Both the position numbers and the translations under genes were made by a program. From Hypsibius dujardini (Eukaryota > Tardigrada > Eutardigrada > Parachela > Hypsibiidae): DNA of 50,426 nt. Numbering within the stretch: the stretch's first letter is position 1; each line of letters starts with the position of its first letter. Under the pieces are notes generated by a model, which was given only the letters and a program-made list of their open reading frames with translations, was not told the origin of the DNA and searched no databases. Shown one piece after another: positions 23,837 to 34,519 of the stretch. The stretch covers positions 1 through 50,426 of the forward strand of contig LRSR01012728.1 in the NCBI GenBank assembly GCA_001579985.1, given 5' to 3'.

Positions 23837-24742
23837 TACTGTGCTGCCGCGATTATGACGGTCGGTTAAGCCCCGCCTCCGTCACACGCGCCTCGGTCAT
23901 GAGTCAGCAGAGTTGTGCCGCTAAAGGCTCCAGAGTCCAGACTCCCGCTACGCTAACGCTACGCTAACCATGTCGACCGCTACGCTAACGCTAATCATCG
24001 AAAAAATCCGCACCGCTAAAACCGCTAAACCCGCTAATGGTAAATTTTATTAGTCAATAAATCCATTTCAGATGCCTTTCGCTTAACGCGGCCTTGGTCA
24101 TTTAGCAGATCACTATTGATGTTCCCGAAAAACAGATTTTCATTTCTTATTTTTTTCTTGGCTCTTGGTGGAGGACATTAAGTTTCGATAGGAAAACGGG
24201 GAAAACTTTCTCCATTTTACGGCAAGGTTTTCAAAAAGGCAGCATTTTCTAATTCTGTTACTACAGTGGCAGCTCTAGACAGTGTTGAAAGAAATAATCT
24301 CATAACATTGAGCAGACTCCCTGTAAATACCGATGCGCGCGCGCCAACGTTAAACACCCGAGATAGCGCTTTGAAAAGTCAAGCTATTTTTACATTTACA
24401 AAAAAACACTTTTTCCAGTTGGACGCGTCACATGGGTGAGTTATTGCGAAGCTGAGCAGTCTCACATGTGACGCGTACTGTTACCTCTTAACACAACCAG
24501 ACCGCTAAATCCGCACCGCTAATTTCATTGCCGCTACGTCCGCTAATTGGAATCACCGCTACGCTGACGAACTTAACCGCTAACGCTAATCCCGCTAAGC
24601 GTAGTGGGTTCAGCGGGTTTAGCGGCCGCTAAAGTCCTCCGCTAAATTAGCGGCACAGCTCTGCTTAGCACCAAGCCAAGACACAGGCCGAGTGCGCTGC
24701 CCGTTTCCAAAAACGACCGTTATAATCGCGGCAGTACAGTAC
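23837..24742. mobile_element. mariner-like MITE relative carrying a nested insertion
   Basis: Left end TACTGTGCTGCCGCGATTAT and right end complementing TACTGTACTGCCGCGATTAT. Both are close to the 6409-6552 MITE ends, and the left arm shares the GCCCCGCCTCC block with that copy. The centre is occupied by a distinct 756-bp repeat-rich element (23908-24663), so the parent MITE was probably only about 150 bp long. Confidence 0.7.
23908..24663. mobile_element. nested hAT-like element rich in CCGCTAA repeats
   Basis: Ends CAGAGTTGTGCCGCTAA and TTAGCGGCACAGCTCTG are inverted repeats with one mismatch. Both halves carry about ten copies each of CCGCTAA/CGCTAACG units. Termini starting CAGAG and dense subterminal repeats suggest hAT, but no clear 8-bp target duplication was found. 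No coding capacity. Confidence 0.65.
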
Positions 24743-24819
24743 AAGGAAATGCAGCAAGCTGTTCAATAACAATCAGCAATCAAAATTCGGAAACAGTTCC
24801 GCACTTTGATTTGATTGAT

Positions 24820-25064
24820 CAGTGGTGTGCCAGGGTCAGCCGAAAGGGGTGGGACAGGTCCCGCCAAAAGTCCCAAATTTTTAATGTTCCCCCTAACTTG
24901 GTATTTATTAATTCCGAAAACGTTACACACTATAGGTTATTTTCCAAAATCCCTATCGTCATGTACCCCCTCTTAGTTACTCATACCCTACTTGGGAGCA
25001 AGGGAACTTTTCTCGGCAAAAGGGAGAGCTGGCCCGCCCCCTTTTTCTGGTTGGTACACCACTC
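24820..25064. mobile_element. 245-bp hAT-like MITE
   Basis: The ends CAGTGGTGTGCCA and TGGTACACCACTC are imperfect inverted repeats. They are bounded by identical octamers TGATTGAT at 24812-24819 and 25065-25072, an 8-bp target duplication. It lies just downstream of gene B's stop codon. Confidence 0.75.
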
Positions 25065-25387
25065 TGATTGATACCGGAGGCATATGAAGGGAATGGAATA
25101 AGAGGAACGTGGGACACTTTACCGTTACATGTTCAGAGAGCAATATCTTATCAGAAAGGAGAGGAAAAGGAGGAAAAAGGAGGCAAATGCCACTAGTACT
25201 ACTCTGTTTCTCTACGACCACGGAATGAACATCAACATCTCTACCCCAGCAACATTTTCTTTTAGAAAAACAACACCTTCAACAAAAGCCATATAATATC
25301 GTAATGTCATAACACAAGTTGCAGAAAAATATTGTCAAAAAGCAGGAGAGAAACAAAGCGCATGGAGTTTTACGTCTCTCATTTACG

Positions 25388-28300
25388 TCACACCAGGAAC
25401 CGAGGCATTTCCGGACTGGTATTACAATCTTCCTGTTTCCGCTTAACGATGACATTTGTCTGAGCCGATATCTGAGACGGTCGTTCCCGTTGGCCAGTAT
25501 GCCGTAGGGGCGTCTGGGGAAGCAGCTGGGCGACCAGTTGGTTGTGGTGGTGGTGCGGCTCTTCCTCCACGGTAGCTGAGCTGTCTGCAACGGCAAAGGC
25601 AACCGGACTAACTGCTTTTTCTGAAATCTCCACACTTGTCGCTCGGTCATGTCCTACAACCAATTCACCAAAGTTAGGCACCATTCACAAACACCCACAG
25701 GAGATATCAGGGGGACGAACCGTCGATGTGAATGTAATCATCAGCCGGAGTGTGGTCTTCGCTGCGGGAACTTTCAATGTTGACGAATCCACAAGAAACA
25801 CCATGTTGCGCTAGCATCCGCTTCGCCTCAAATAGTCTGCCGCAGGCGGGCACGCAGCTAAACTTCCTCGGACTTGCTGCAGTAGAAAGAAAGCAAATTA
25901 GCAAGGGTCAAATAAAGCCCACGTATTCAGTTCCATGAGGCATTACCGCTGGTCAGTCCGGCGCAACTGTTTTGATGGTCCACCAAGACCTCGCGGGTGC
26001 GAAAACCGTGATGGCAAGATTCACAGGTGAACTTTCCCTCTAAAATAATACAATAAACAGTTTTTTGTAACGAGGCTCGTACCTCCACGGTACCAGACAG
26101 ACTCACAGAGGGATATAGACAAATGGGGGAATGCAGTCAGACGGGCAAACACATGACCAGATAAGGCAGACAACGAAACTGAAGACATCAGACAGACAAA
26201 CATGAAAACCCAAAGCAAAGTCAGAGAAGCGGGTACCAACAAATAAGCGAAAAGTAAAAAGACACGCAAAATATCCGTGGAAAAAAATATAAAACTCACT
26301 CTCCGAATGGAACGCCTGGTGGCCTTGAAGTTGCTTCTTTGTCAAGAAAACACGATCACATTTGGTGCAATTGAGCAGCACCTGACCAACAGCAGTGGGG
26401 GTGGACTCAACTGAGAGTGAGAGAGAGAAAGCACACGATAAAACAAAACAGTTGAAAGCAAAGCGTGCTGTCAAGTGAAGTACAAAATGTGGATGGTCCA
26501 CAGGAAAGCTTAAACGACATCCTACCGGCAGTCACATCCCGTAACGGGCTTCCTTCCACAGACTGCTGCTTCACTGTCGTCTTGATCTCTTCAACAATCG
26601 TTGCGTCCACAGCCAACTCGGACGAGACGGCTGCGATCTTGCGGGCGTTCTTAAAATTTCGACGTCGCTTCTTGACCGGAAGAGTGGTACCTAAAAGTAA
26701 CAACAAATACTCTCGTCTCACTATCGGACTAATAATGATTGGTCATAGTCATACCTTTAGCTAAACCTGTTCCACTAGCGTTATTTGGAGCCGACAGTGC
26801 TCCTTCATCACCCTCGCGCTTTCGCTTCTGCCGTTTGAGAGAGCGCGTTGCTGCGGTGTGGGCAGCTTGATGGCCACGCAGTTGACGAACATGCGCGAAT
26901 ACGCGATCGCATTTCCAACACGGGAAAAGTCCACTTTCCCCAAGGCCTGCAAATACAACAGCATTTACTTATTTAGTGGCGCTTGGACATACTGCTCCAC
27001 CAGAGTGCACCTGCACCAAATATCGCCATACCTGCCGATCTGTCTGTCCGTTTGTTTGCCTGCCTACCTGAGAGCCTATTTGTTTGTTTGTTTGTTTGTT
27101 TGTTTGTCTGCCTGCCTGTCTATCTATTGGTTTGTCTATACCTGTTTCTATTAGTGCTGGTATATCTAGTTTTTTAGTCTGTCGTTTGTCTGTAAAATGA
27201 TCTAGTTAGTTCACCCCTCAAGGTCTGCCTAAGAATATTTACCCTGAACCATGATCATACTGTTGCCTTCCGGAAGAGTTGCCTTGAGATAGCCACGCCC
27301 AACCTCAATCCCTTGGTCCAACAAATTGGCACTCTTTTCTGCAAGCACCAAAAATTTATTACATACAAATATTTTAAGGCGCTCAGTCCTTGCGTCGATC
27401 ACAGACAACGATAGCGTTAACATACGCCACAAAACGTGAATTACACAAGCCTGCCACAAGAAGCAATCTTCTACAGCAAATCGTTTAACAGGGCCGTTCA
27501 AACAACCCCTCAACGGAAGCACACAACACTCTTCACCTTCGGACTTGACACTGCGAATGACCGTTCCGTTGGTGGCGCCAGCAGCCGCAGCCACACCACG
27601 GGACTTGTCAACTTGCGCAATAAGCCCATCCAAGCCGGGACTGTCATCACGGATCGGCGAGGACTCGAAATTCCCCTCACGCCGGCTGCCGCGTAAGTGA
27701 CCGGCCACTTGCTTTTGTGTCAGCATGTTGTGGAGCAAACGGCGTTTCTTGGGGTTGGCGGGAGAATGAACCGTCTGATGGCCACGGAGTTTGCGAATGC
27801 TGTCAAACTCCTTGTCGCATTTCGGGCATTTCAGTTGGTCGGACTGCTCTCCTCCACCTGCAAGTGCACAAAGCGCCAGATGCAGAGTTATGCGGCAACA
27901 TTGAGGACAGACAATGCGCAGCAAGCAAAGCGTCACAAGCAAGGCGGAGCAAAGCAAACACGACACGATTGACTCACGAGACAGACAACGACTATTCCAG
28001 CAACCAAACACAAACCATTCAAGTTTCTCGTCTTTTCTGCGTCCTCCTCTTTTTCATGAGCTTCTCCATTTGTCATCTCCGTTTTCTGGACGGCTGATAC
28101 GGTATGTGCGTCTTCGCCTGCAAATACAAATTTATTTCTATCCACGCAAGCGTTAAAAACTAAAGTCGCCATGACCGAAGTGGAGTGTACAGTACCTGGT
28201 GCCGTAAAATCATAAACACTGGAATCGCTCCTCAAAGACGCGGACGCTTGAGGGGTCTGTGCCTGGAGCTGCTTCTTTTGCTCCCGCCGTGTCCTCCGCA

Positions 28301-30161
28301 TCTCATTGGTGTGGGAGACCAAATGGGCCTTGAGCAAACGACGGGTCGTGAAAAGTTCCTTGCACTTTTTGCATAAAAACTGAAGAGGCTTCGGCTTCGG
28401 CTTTGCTTTTCCCGCACCTGACAACACCAACAGTTGGCAGATTTAGATTGCGAAACCTGACTGGTTTTGTTTAGTCAAAATTACCATTAGTGGTCTTGAT
28501 TTTGCTGGCAGTATCAAAGGATGGCTCCAGCATTAAGGCTTCCTGCACACCGGCCGGTATTCCACCGTAGTACGGGCGCTGCAGGCCTCGCGACGGTCGT
28601 GTCGATTCTTTTGTTTCAACTTGAGCAGAGGTAGAAACAGCAATAGTAATAGCTGCTGATGGACAAGTGGATGAGATCGAAGCGGTGACGGGACGGCTTT
28701 TCTGGCGGTGGCTTCCTTCCGGCCCGGTCGGTTTGGATCGGGCAAAGAGCTTGAGGAAGCTAATCCCACCATGATCCGGCACGAGGTAGCTGACAGCAGA
28801 GTCGTAGGCTTCTTGGGAATCCAGGAGAACTTCATCTGTCTCGGAATCTGACGTAGGAAAAAAAGTTAAATTGCAAATAAAGTGACGGTAAGTAGTGACA
28901 GACTCTGTTTCGTAACCCTCTGGGGACGGGGTGTGTTCCTTTGGATTACTTCGACGGGAGAAACAGGCACTCGAAGCGAATTTTTAACCGATTTCACTGA
29001 AATCAAAGCGCTTGATCTTAGAATTTGTCGCTCTTCTGAATCCACACCAAAAATTCACAAATTTGATGACGAAGATCAGGATCCGAGGTGATCCAAAATG
29101 GAACATGCAAATTACGTCTCTTCTTCGACATTTTTTCGCATTAAGTACTATTTTTTTCTCAACTTTTTGGAACGGCAGATCTCAAGCCATCTCGGATGCC
29201 CATAATTTGGATGGGCAGATGAAGGAATCTGATATCCAGATCCCGCACAAAAAAATCAAATCATTGGGAAACCCTGAGCCCAATGCGCAGCGCCAGTTTA
29301 GGCTTCTTTGTTGTGGTTTTCTTGCTGGCGAGTATGACACACTGTGTGTACAAAGACAACTCGACATTTATAGGGAAAATGTCATATGAACCCTGTTATT
29401 AGCATATCAGCGCATTAAGCAGCCTACACGCAAGTGATCCAAAACGGATCAACCCCGTCCTCAAGGGGGCTCAAAACACTGTCTTCGGATGGTTAAGACA
29501 AAAAAGAAATTACGTCAGTAAATCAATCAATGCAGTGACTTCATTTGACGGTAACAATATTTTTACTCACCGGGACTTTATTAACTCAAACATTATTTTA
29601 TCTTTTTTACAATTATCTTTTGTAAACTAAATACGCAGAGCAGTCAATCAAAATTACTACAGAAGCATAGAGCCCCGTTCCGTCAAATCACACCACAGCG
29701 GAGCGGAATGGACAGCGTAGTTTAAATGGAAAGTTAAAGTTAAAGTTGTTTCATCCCGAAACTCACATCGCATCAAATATTATAAAGTAGATTCATTCAA
29801 ACTTGAGCTAGAAACAACACAATAAAGTAAACTAAGGAGTCAGTTTTCCTCGTTACGAATAGAATCAATGCCTCCTAGGTACGAAGTACCTAGGAGGCAT
29901 TGATAACCCATCAGATAACCCACGCTTGATTGATTGATTGAATTACACTTTTTTGCATCCTAACCGAAACGTACCTATCCAGTAGAGCGATGCCAAATCA
30001 CGTCCCTCGTGAAAATCCACCTTGCGATATTCGGCCAGTACCTTCGACCAGACCTCATCAAAACGTGAATTATCCGGTCCGACTAGCAGGTAATGCCGCG
30101 TTGGAATGGTAGCCCCTTTTTCGAAGGTAACTTTGCACCGTTGGCTCACTTGCAGAGCCAT
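25388..30161 (-). CDS. PB1-like domain plus C2H2/C2HC zinc-finger protein, gene B (12 exons)
   Basis: Exons: 30161-29975, 28847-28485, 28417-28196, 28117-28016, 27857-27537, 27338-27243, 26946-26767, 26690-26526, 26410-26300, 26039-25947, 25876-25721, 25653-25388. Phases agree; 753 residues. Residues about 5-103 repeat gene A's N-terminal domain: RCKVTFEKG, RHYLLVGPDNSRFDEVW, LYWIDSETDEVLLDS, FLKLFA. Six fingers follow: CKKC..H..H (196-218), CPKC..H..H (300-324), CWKC..H..H (438-460), CTKC..H..H (559-581), CESC..H..C (586-609), CVPAC..H..C (619-643). Three of them share a ..LRGHQ/LQGHQ helix end. Lys/Arg-rich stretches (KRQKRKRE, KKRRRNFK) could be nuclear signals. All eleven introns are phase 1 and fingers sit one per exon. 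A regulatory, nuclear role is inference. The ATG is the first in frame, at MALQVSQ. Confidence 0.86.
26140..26200. repeat. short (CAGA)n-type array, gene B intron 9
   Basis: Interrupted CAGACGGGCAAACACATGAC / CAGACAGACAAAC units, sense TGTC in the gene B transcript. Confidence 0.55.
27030..27192. repeat. (TGTC/TTTG/TGCC)n array, gene B intron 6
   Basis: CTGTCTGTCCGTTTG, TGCCTGCC and a run of about six TTTG units on the plus strand, antisense to gene B. Same unit family as the arrays in the dystrobrevin introns. Confidence 0.8.
29864..29904. repeat. perfect 19-bp hairpin with 3-nt loop
   Basis: Arms ATCAATGCCTCCTAGGTAC (29864-29882) and its exact complement (29886-29904) are separated by GAA. 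It lies in gene B intron 1, 71 nt downstream of the exon 1 donor in transcript sense. It contains CCTAGG and GTAC palindromes. It may be structural RNA, a miniature inverted repeat, or a chance target duplication; none can be decided here. Confidence 0.9.
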
Positions 30162-30975
30162 CGTTTTGCAATAAAATACCTTTTGCCTTTGCAAGCAAAC
30201 CACCTTTCAATGCATGCAGATAGTGGCGTTCAAAAGATTAGCTTACAGGCAATTCAACTGACCCGCCACGTGCGGGAGGATGCGGGAAAAGTAAGTTAAT
30301 TTGACTTTTCAAAATGGAGCAAAAGAATGGAGCAAATTAATCAGGCCAGGTTCTTCGTAATATCGTCTGAATCGTACGCGACAAGGCAAAAGGTATACAC
30401 ATGCACGAAATGGTTGAGTTTCATGGTAAGCCGAAAGGGCCGCCGGCAAATTGTGATATTGGACGTGGTCATAAAGCTGATCTCCGCGGCGTGCCATAAT
30501 TTGCTGCGCATCATTGAACGTGCCAACGCTGGATCATGGGTAGTCTACTGGGACTTACAGCCAATGCGCCGCATTGTTTCTAGCGCTTTTCTTCCCAATG
30601 CGGCTTCTATGTATTACTGTTTTATGGGTTGAAGCAATGTTAGAGAGATATTTTTTTAGCTGCAGCTATGTATGTTGAAAATTAAGGGATTAAGGGACTA
30701 TTAGACGAATTCTGTTGTCCACGCATACTACAAAAACTTCACCGGGCAACATATAAATAGGCCAGCAGCAAAGCAAAGCACGTGATACCGTCGCTCGTGT
30801 TGGCGGGTTTGCAGTGCAGTTTGTTTGCGGTAGATAACGTCTCCCAAGCAAGACTATTGTCGCTTCTCACTTTGAGTTCAACATTTATGATGGGAAAAGA
30901 TGGCGATTATGTTGTGTAGTGTCTGAAATAATATATAGAATACACGGAGAGGACTTCTTATAGTACCACCACAAA
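30162..30975. other. upstream of gene B / 5' flank of transposase remnant
   Basis: No gene recognised; overlapping open frames at 30327-30632 on both strands look like shadows. The gene B promoter should be here. TATAAATAG at 30752-30760, about 215 bp before the ATG at 30976, may be the promoter of the pogo-like element rather than of a host gene. Confidence 0.4.
30752..30760 (+). promoter_or_regulatory. possible TATA box
   Basis: TATAAATAG preceded by a GC-containing ACCGGGCAAC. It is placed sensibly for the ORF starting at 30976, which belongs to a transposase remnant. Sequence match only. Confidence 0.3.
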
Positions 30976-31535
30976 ATGTCATATGTCGTGGCACGCCGTA
31001 CTCCGATCGTACTTAGGTTATCAAGTATGTTTAAATCAAGGTCAAATCAAGCAGAGCCGAAAGTGAAAATGGCCAATAAAAACTTACAGATGGCGTTGAC
31101 AGAAGAACTAATAATGGCTCAACTTAATGACTCGAAGTATGTAAAGTACAAAATACCGGATTTACTGTTAACGACTGTCATTGGAAACCGTCAAACGGTA
31201 ATATTAAGTATGCCTCAAAACTAGAAGGCGGTTGAGAGGTTGATGGACACACAGGAAGCCGGCTTTCGAACCGAATCAACAAATTTAAGAAGATCAATAT
31301 CATCGGGAACCGTAAAATCACCAGATATGTCACTCGTAGAATAATGGATGATGAACCAGACCGGTACATCGCTGCTGCAGATTTTGTGGAGCACGTAAAA
31401 GGACTGATTGTCCGCTATGGACCGGACTGTGTTCTGAATGCCGATCAGAGCCAGTTTGAGTATGAGATCCACTCGGGGAGAACTTTGTGCACATGTGGTA
31501 CGTGCATCCTTTACTTGCCATTTGTTTGTGAATAA
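30976..31535 (+). pseudogene. pogo/Tc5-like transposase fragment (copy 1)
   Basis: Pieces in more than one frame recall DDE transposases with CENP-B-type HTH: INKFKKINIIGNRKITRYV (HTH end) and FVEHVKGLIVRYG..NADQSQFEYEIHSGRTL, where NADQ/NTDQ precedes the first catalytic aspartate region. An exon-like end follows (GTACGT at about 31498). A frameshift lies near 31225-31260 and the catalytic core beyond is missing. A paralogous scrap with matching motifs sits at 32890-33370. Confidence 0.55.
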
Positions 31536-31639
31536 AATTATTTTGAAACATTGGAAAACCACGTTTCGTATTTTTAGCACTAACAACTTGCGTAATATGG
31601 GTTTAGATTTGAAAAAAGTAAAAGATCTCTATCTGTAAT

Positions 31640-32295
31640 AACAAACGCACTTGAAAGAGAGACTGACTCGACTTTTGGACAAATGGAAAGCTCGCCAACT
31701 CGGATTTCGATATCCGAGAAAAAGAATGTTAATGTCCAGTTAGAACCCGAACGGTCAAGTATTGCGCAATAATTGACACATTTTACTGAACCAACTGAAC
31801 GTCCGCTGAACTTGCTGAACCCAGTTGCATATAAGCAGTTCAACAGCTCGGCATTCAATATCCGTATCCGTATATTCAATATCCTAGTAACCAAGTAACT
31901 AATCTAAGTAACATAAATTACAGTGTAAATAAATAGTGTATAAATTACAATAAACACCCAACGTTTTTTAGTTCGGCATCTTGTGGGACGTCATAGTGGG
32001 ATTTCGAATTTTTTTAAAACACTGCGGAATATGTGTCCAACAATAGTTTTGAAACAGTTTAGCATTTTTGCGGAAAATTGCGAAACATTTGCTTTCACGT
32101 TTTACGGCTGTGGGAAGACTGGAACATTATTCCGCCGCTATTATACCTTGTTTTGTCAAGCGTCAGTTGTCAGTATAATCGCAATAGTGTTGATTGATCA
32201 ATTTATTCAATCAATTAAAATTCGATTGATTAATCAATTCAATATTGTTTTGTTCAATCAATAAGTTTGGACAGCGGAAAACCACCAGTAATCAG
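31640..32295. other. no gene recognised
   Basis: A/T-rich sequence with several ATCAATTG/TTGATTGATT units between 32185 and 32265. No domain-bearing frame found. Confidence 0.4.
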
Positions 32296-32299
32296 TCAA

Positions 32300-32885
32300 T
32301 AAAAATTGTCGTGCGTCTGCCAGTTTTGTGGACGCAGCTTCGCTGGCAACGCGGAATGGGTCCGCCATCGCCCGAACGGTCTACAATCCGCTACCTGCTT
32401 GAAGCCAAAAGTACCGCCAGCCATCCCAGTCGTTTTGCCTGCACCCGTCGACGCGACTGCCATCCCACTTTCAAGAACTCCCAATTTGTGCTCCTACCTC
32501 CGAAGCCTGCGCCAATCCAACTGGCTCATCCGCCGCATTCAATCAATTCAAGAGCAGCACGTCGATCTGTCGCAAAATCATTCATCAAAGTGGTGAACGA
32601 CTGCATCAACCAAAACGATCTGCCATTCTGGCGACGTATTCAAACTTTCGCGTTCGTTGTTTTCTCCTTGCCTGACGAGCCCGTCAAGAAAGTTTTTCTG
32701 GTTTCCGTATTACAGAACAACCTCAGCCGACTGAATGATTTCTTATCGCAGGCGCCCAAACCGAAGAGATCGGATTCCGAACTGGCAACAGCGGTTGAAC
32801 GGAAGATGCAGGATGGAAACGGTAGCGGAGCTGTTCGCGTTCTATCATCCGATGAATTTGTTGCCCTTTCCTCAGTTGTAAATAG
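32300..32885 (+). pseudogene. non-LTR retrotransposon (LINE) 5' ORF fragment
   Basis: One frame begins with a zinc-finger-like CVCQFCGRSFAGNAEWVRH. An overlapping frame continues with SFIKVVNDCINQNDLPFWRR and ERKMQDGNGSGAVRVLSSDE. The last segment resembles the conserved K..GN..GA.R.L.SDD..A stretch that precedes reverse transcriptase in many invertebrate LINE proteins. A frame change lies in between, and no reverse transcriptase follows. It is recognised by motif recall only. Confidence 0.5.
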
Positions 32886-32889
32886 TCAC

Positions 32890-33370
32890 AGTAACTCAAT
32901 CCGAATTCGCTTCTTGGAAAGATGCGCAGAAGTTTTGATTATGTGCAATGATCAAGCACAAGTTGATCGAGCATGCACTCGTTTGATTGATTAATTGTTT
33001 CATCATCTCGACTTGAGTTTAGGGAAGTGGGCTCGAGAGGCCTCGGCGGAAGTTGGATTGGACAGTTTTCAGGTTTTCAACGGCTGGATTCAAAAATTTA
33101 AACGTCTGAACAAATTCTCTGACCAAAAAATTACCGATAACATGAAGAAGAAAAATGGTGGACAACGAACCCGATTGCTGAATCACCCAGTCGATTTTGC
33201 AAACAACGTCAAGGAGCTGATAACAGTATTCGGGCTCGATTGAATCGGGCTACCTCGCTGAATACAGACCAAAGTGGCTTTCAGTATGAATTCCATTCCG
33301 GCAGTATGCTCCGGCATCGAGGTAGGCAAACCTCTCTAAAGGTAGCCGCTTCAGAATATGTGATTGATTG
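32890..33370 (+). pseudogene. pogo/Tc5-like transposase fragment (copy 2)
   Basis: The same frame continues past an in-frame TAA at 32992-32994 into LSLGKWAREASAEVGLDSFQ, then VFNGWIQKFKRLNKF, an HTH of CENP-B/pogo type. The motif NTDQSGFQYEFHSGSMLRHR appears in a shifted frame near 33262-33325 and is followed by a GTAGGC donor-like site. It parallels the fragment at 30976-31535. Decayed. Confidence 0.55.
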
Positions 33371-33647
33371 ATTGCGCGGTTTTTCCATGTAATTTATTTA
33401 AATTTTACTATTGACACTGTTTCATCTGTAGTAATATGTAAGCATTAATATTACCTTAATACTTTTAATTTCATTTAATTATTGGCATTTTCATCGGTAT
33501 GTATGTATGTAACTCCGTGTACAAATAATAAGATTTTATGTTTATAAGTTAAAGTGTTTTTCTGATGTTTTAGGATTGAAATGGTAAAAAACAGCTGTAC
33601 GGAATGGTTAGAATAGCTCAAATTACGATCACCTGAGAAGGCAAAAA
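33371..33647. other. spacer before Polinton copy 1
   Basis: A/T-rich; contains TTGATTGATTG and GTATGTATGT units, no gene. Confidence 0.4.
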
Positions 33648-33678
33648 CGGGCAGCCTAAGGAAACTCCGCCCTCGTGC

Positions 33679-34372
33679 ATGGCAATGCTGCCGCATGCGT
33701 GCTGTTGCTGTTTTGGCTGCTGTTGTGGTGGTTGCTGCCGTTTGTTGTGTTGTTGGGGTTTTTTTGCTGCTACTGCTTCTAGGTCCTCGGGCTCGCCAGT
33801 TGCCGTCCAGAAGTTGCTTGAAAATGAAAAGAACAGAATTGTAGCTAAAGCGAAGAAGGAAGAGAAAGAGAAAGAGGCTGACGCCGAGGACTTGGCGGTG
33901 TCCCAGAAAGTATTCTACGACGCTCAGAAGAAGCGTTGTTCTCTTTAAATGGTTAATAAATTTGCAATTCTTACTATTTTTTACTGAAACTCATCAACAC
34001 CGACGGTGGTTGGAAGGCGATGGCAAAAGTCGCATTAACTCCCATTGTCATTTTCAACAGCAACGTGGAGCCCTTCTAAAACAAGTGGCTATCCCGCGAA
34101 GATGCCAAGTTTCAGCCAAGGTTCAGCCGCGCCCCAAGGATCATTATGTTTAAGTACATATGGCCGACGGGTGAGGGCAAGGACGACGCGGAACGGTACG
34201 ACCTTCTAGCCACCAACATCAACTTTTGCTCCGAGTTGGGCAAAGTGCACGACTTTGACACAGAGACTATCAACGTTACCAGCTGGGGCAGTTTAACTAC
34301 GACGACATGAAGTACAATGAAGAACTGTCGGATGAGGAAGAAAGGAATATCGATGACATGATTGAGGGATGA
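33679..34372 (+). pseudogene. acidic-tail Polinton protein, copy 1 (degraded)
   Basis: The N-terminal part (SGSPVAVQKLLENEKNRIV, then AKKEEKEKEADAEDLAVS) is open to 33947. The C-terminal part (TETINVTSWG, then YDDMKYNEELSDEEE) follows at about 34255-34372 after frameshifts. A middle region not present in copy 2 (34130-34250) includes FKYIWPTGEGKDDAERYDLL. Homologue of the open ORF at 44788-45439. Confidence 0.6.
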
Positions 34373-34519
34373 GTTTTCTGCTTTTTTTTTGCCATATTTA
34401 TAATCTCGTATTAGTACCAAAAAATATCTTTTGCATCTTTTTTGTGGAAAACGGCATACCATGTTCTCAACAATAAAATTGAAACTTCACTACTACAAAG
34501 TAGAAGTAGATCTTTCGCG

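Noticed and set aside
30327-30632. 101-codon plus-strand ORF and overlapping minus ORFs, briefly considered as a FLYWCH-type zinc finger
   Set aside because: The GRRQIV segment lacks the following WRC and His residues, and no frame carries the motif.
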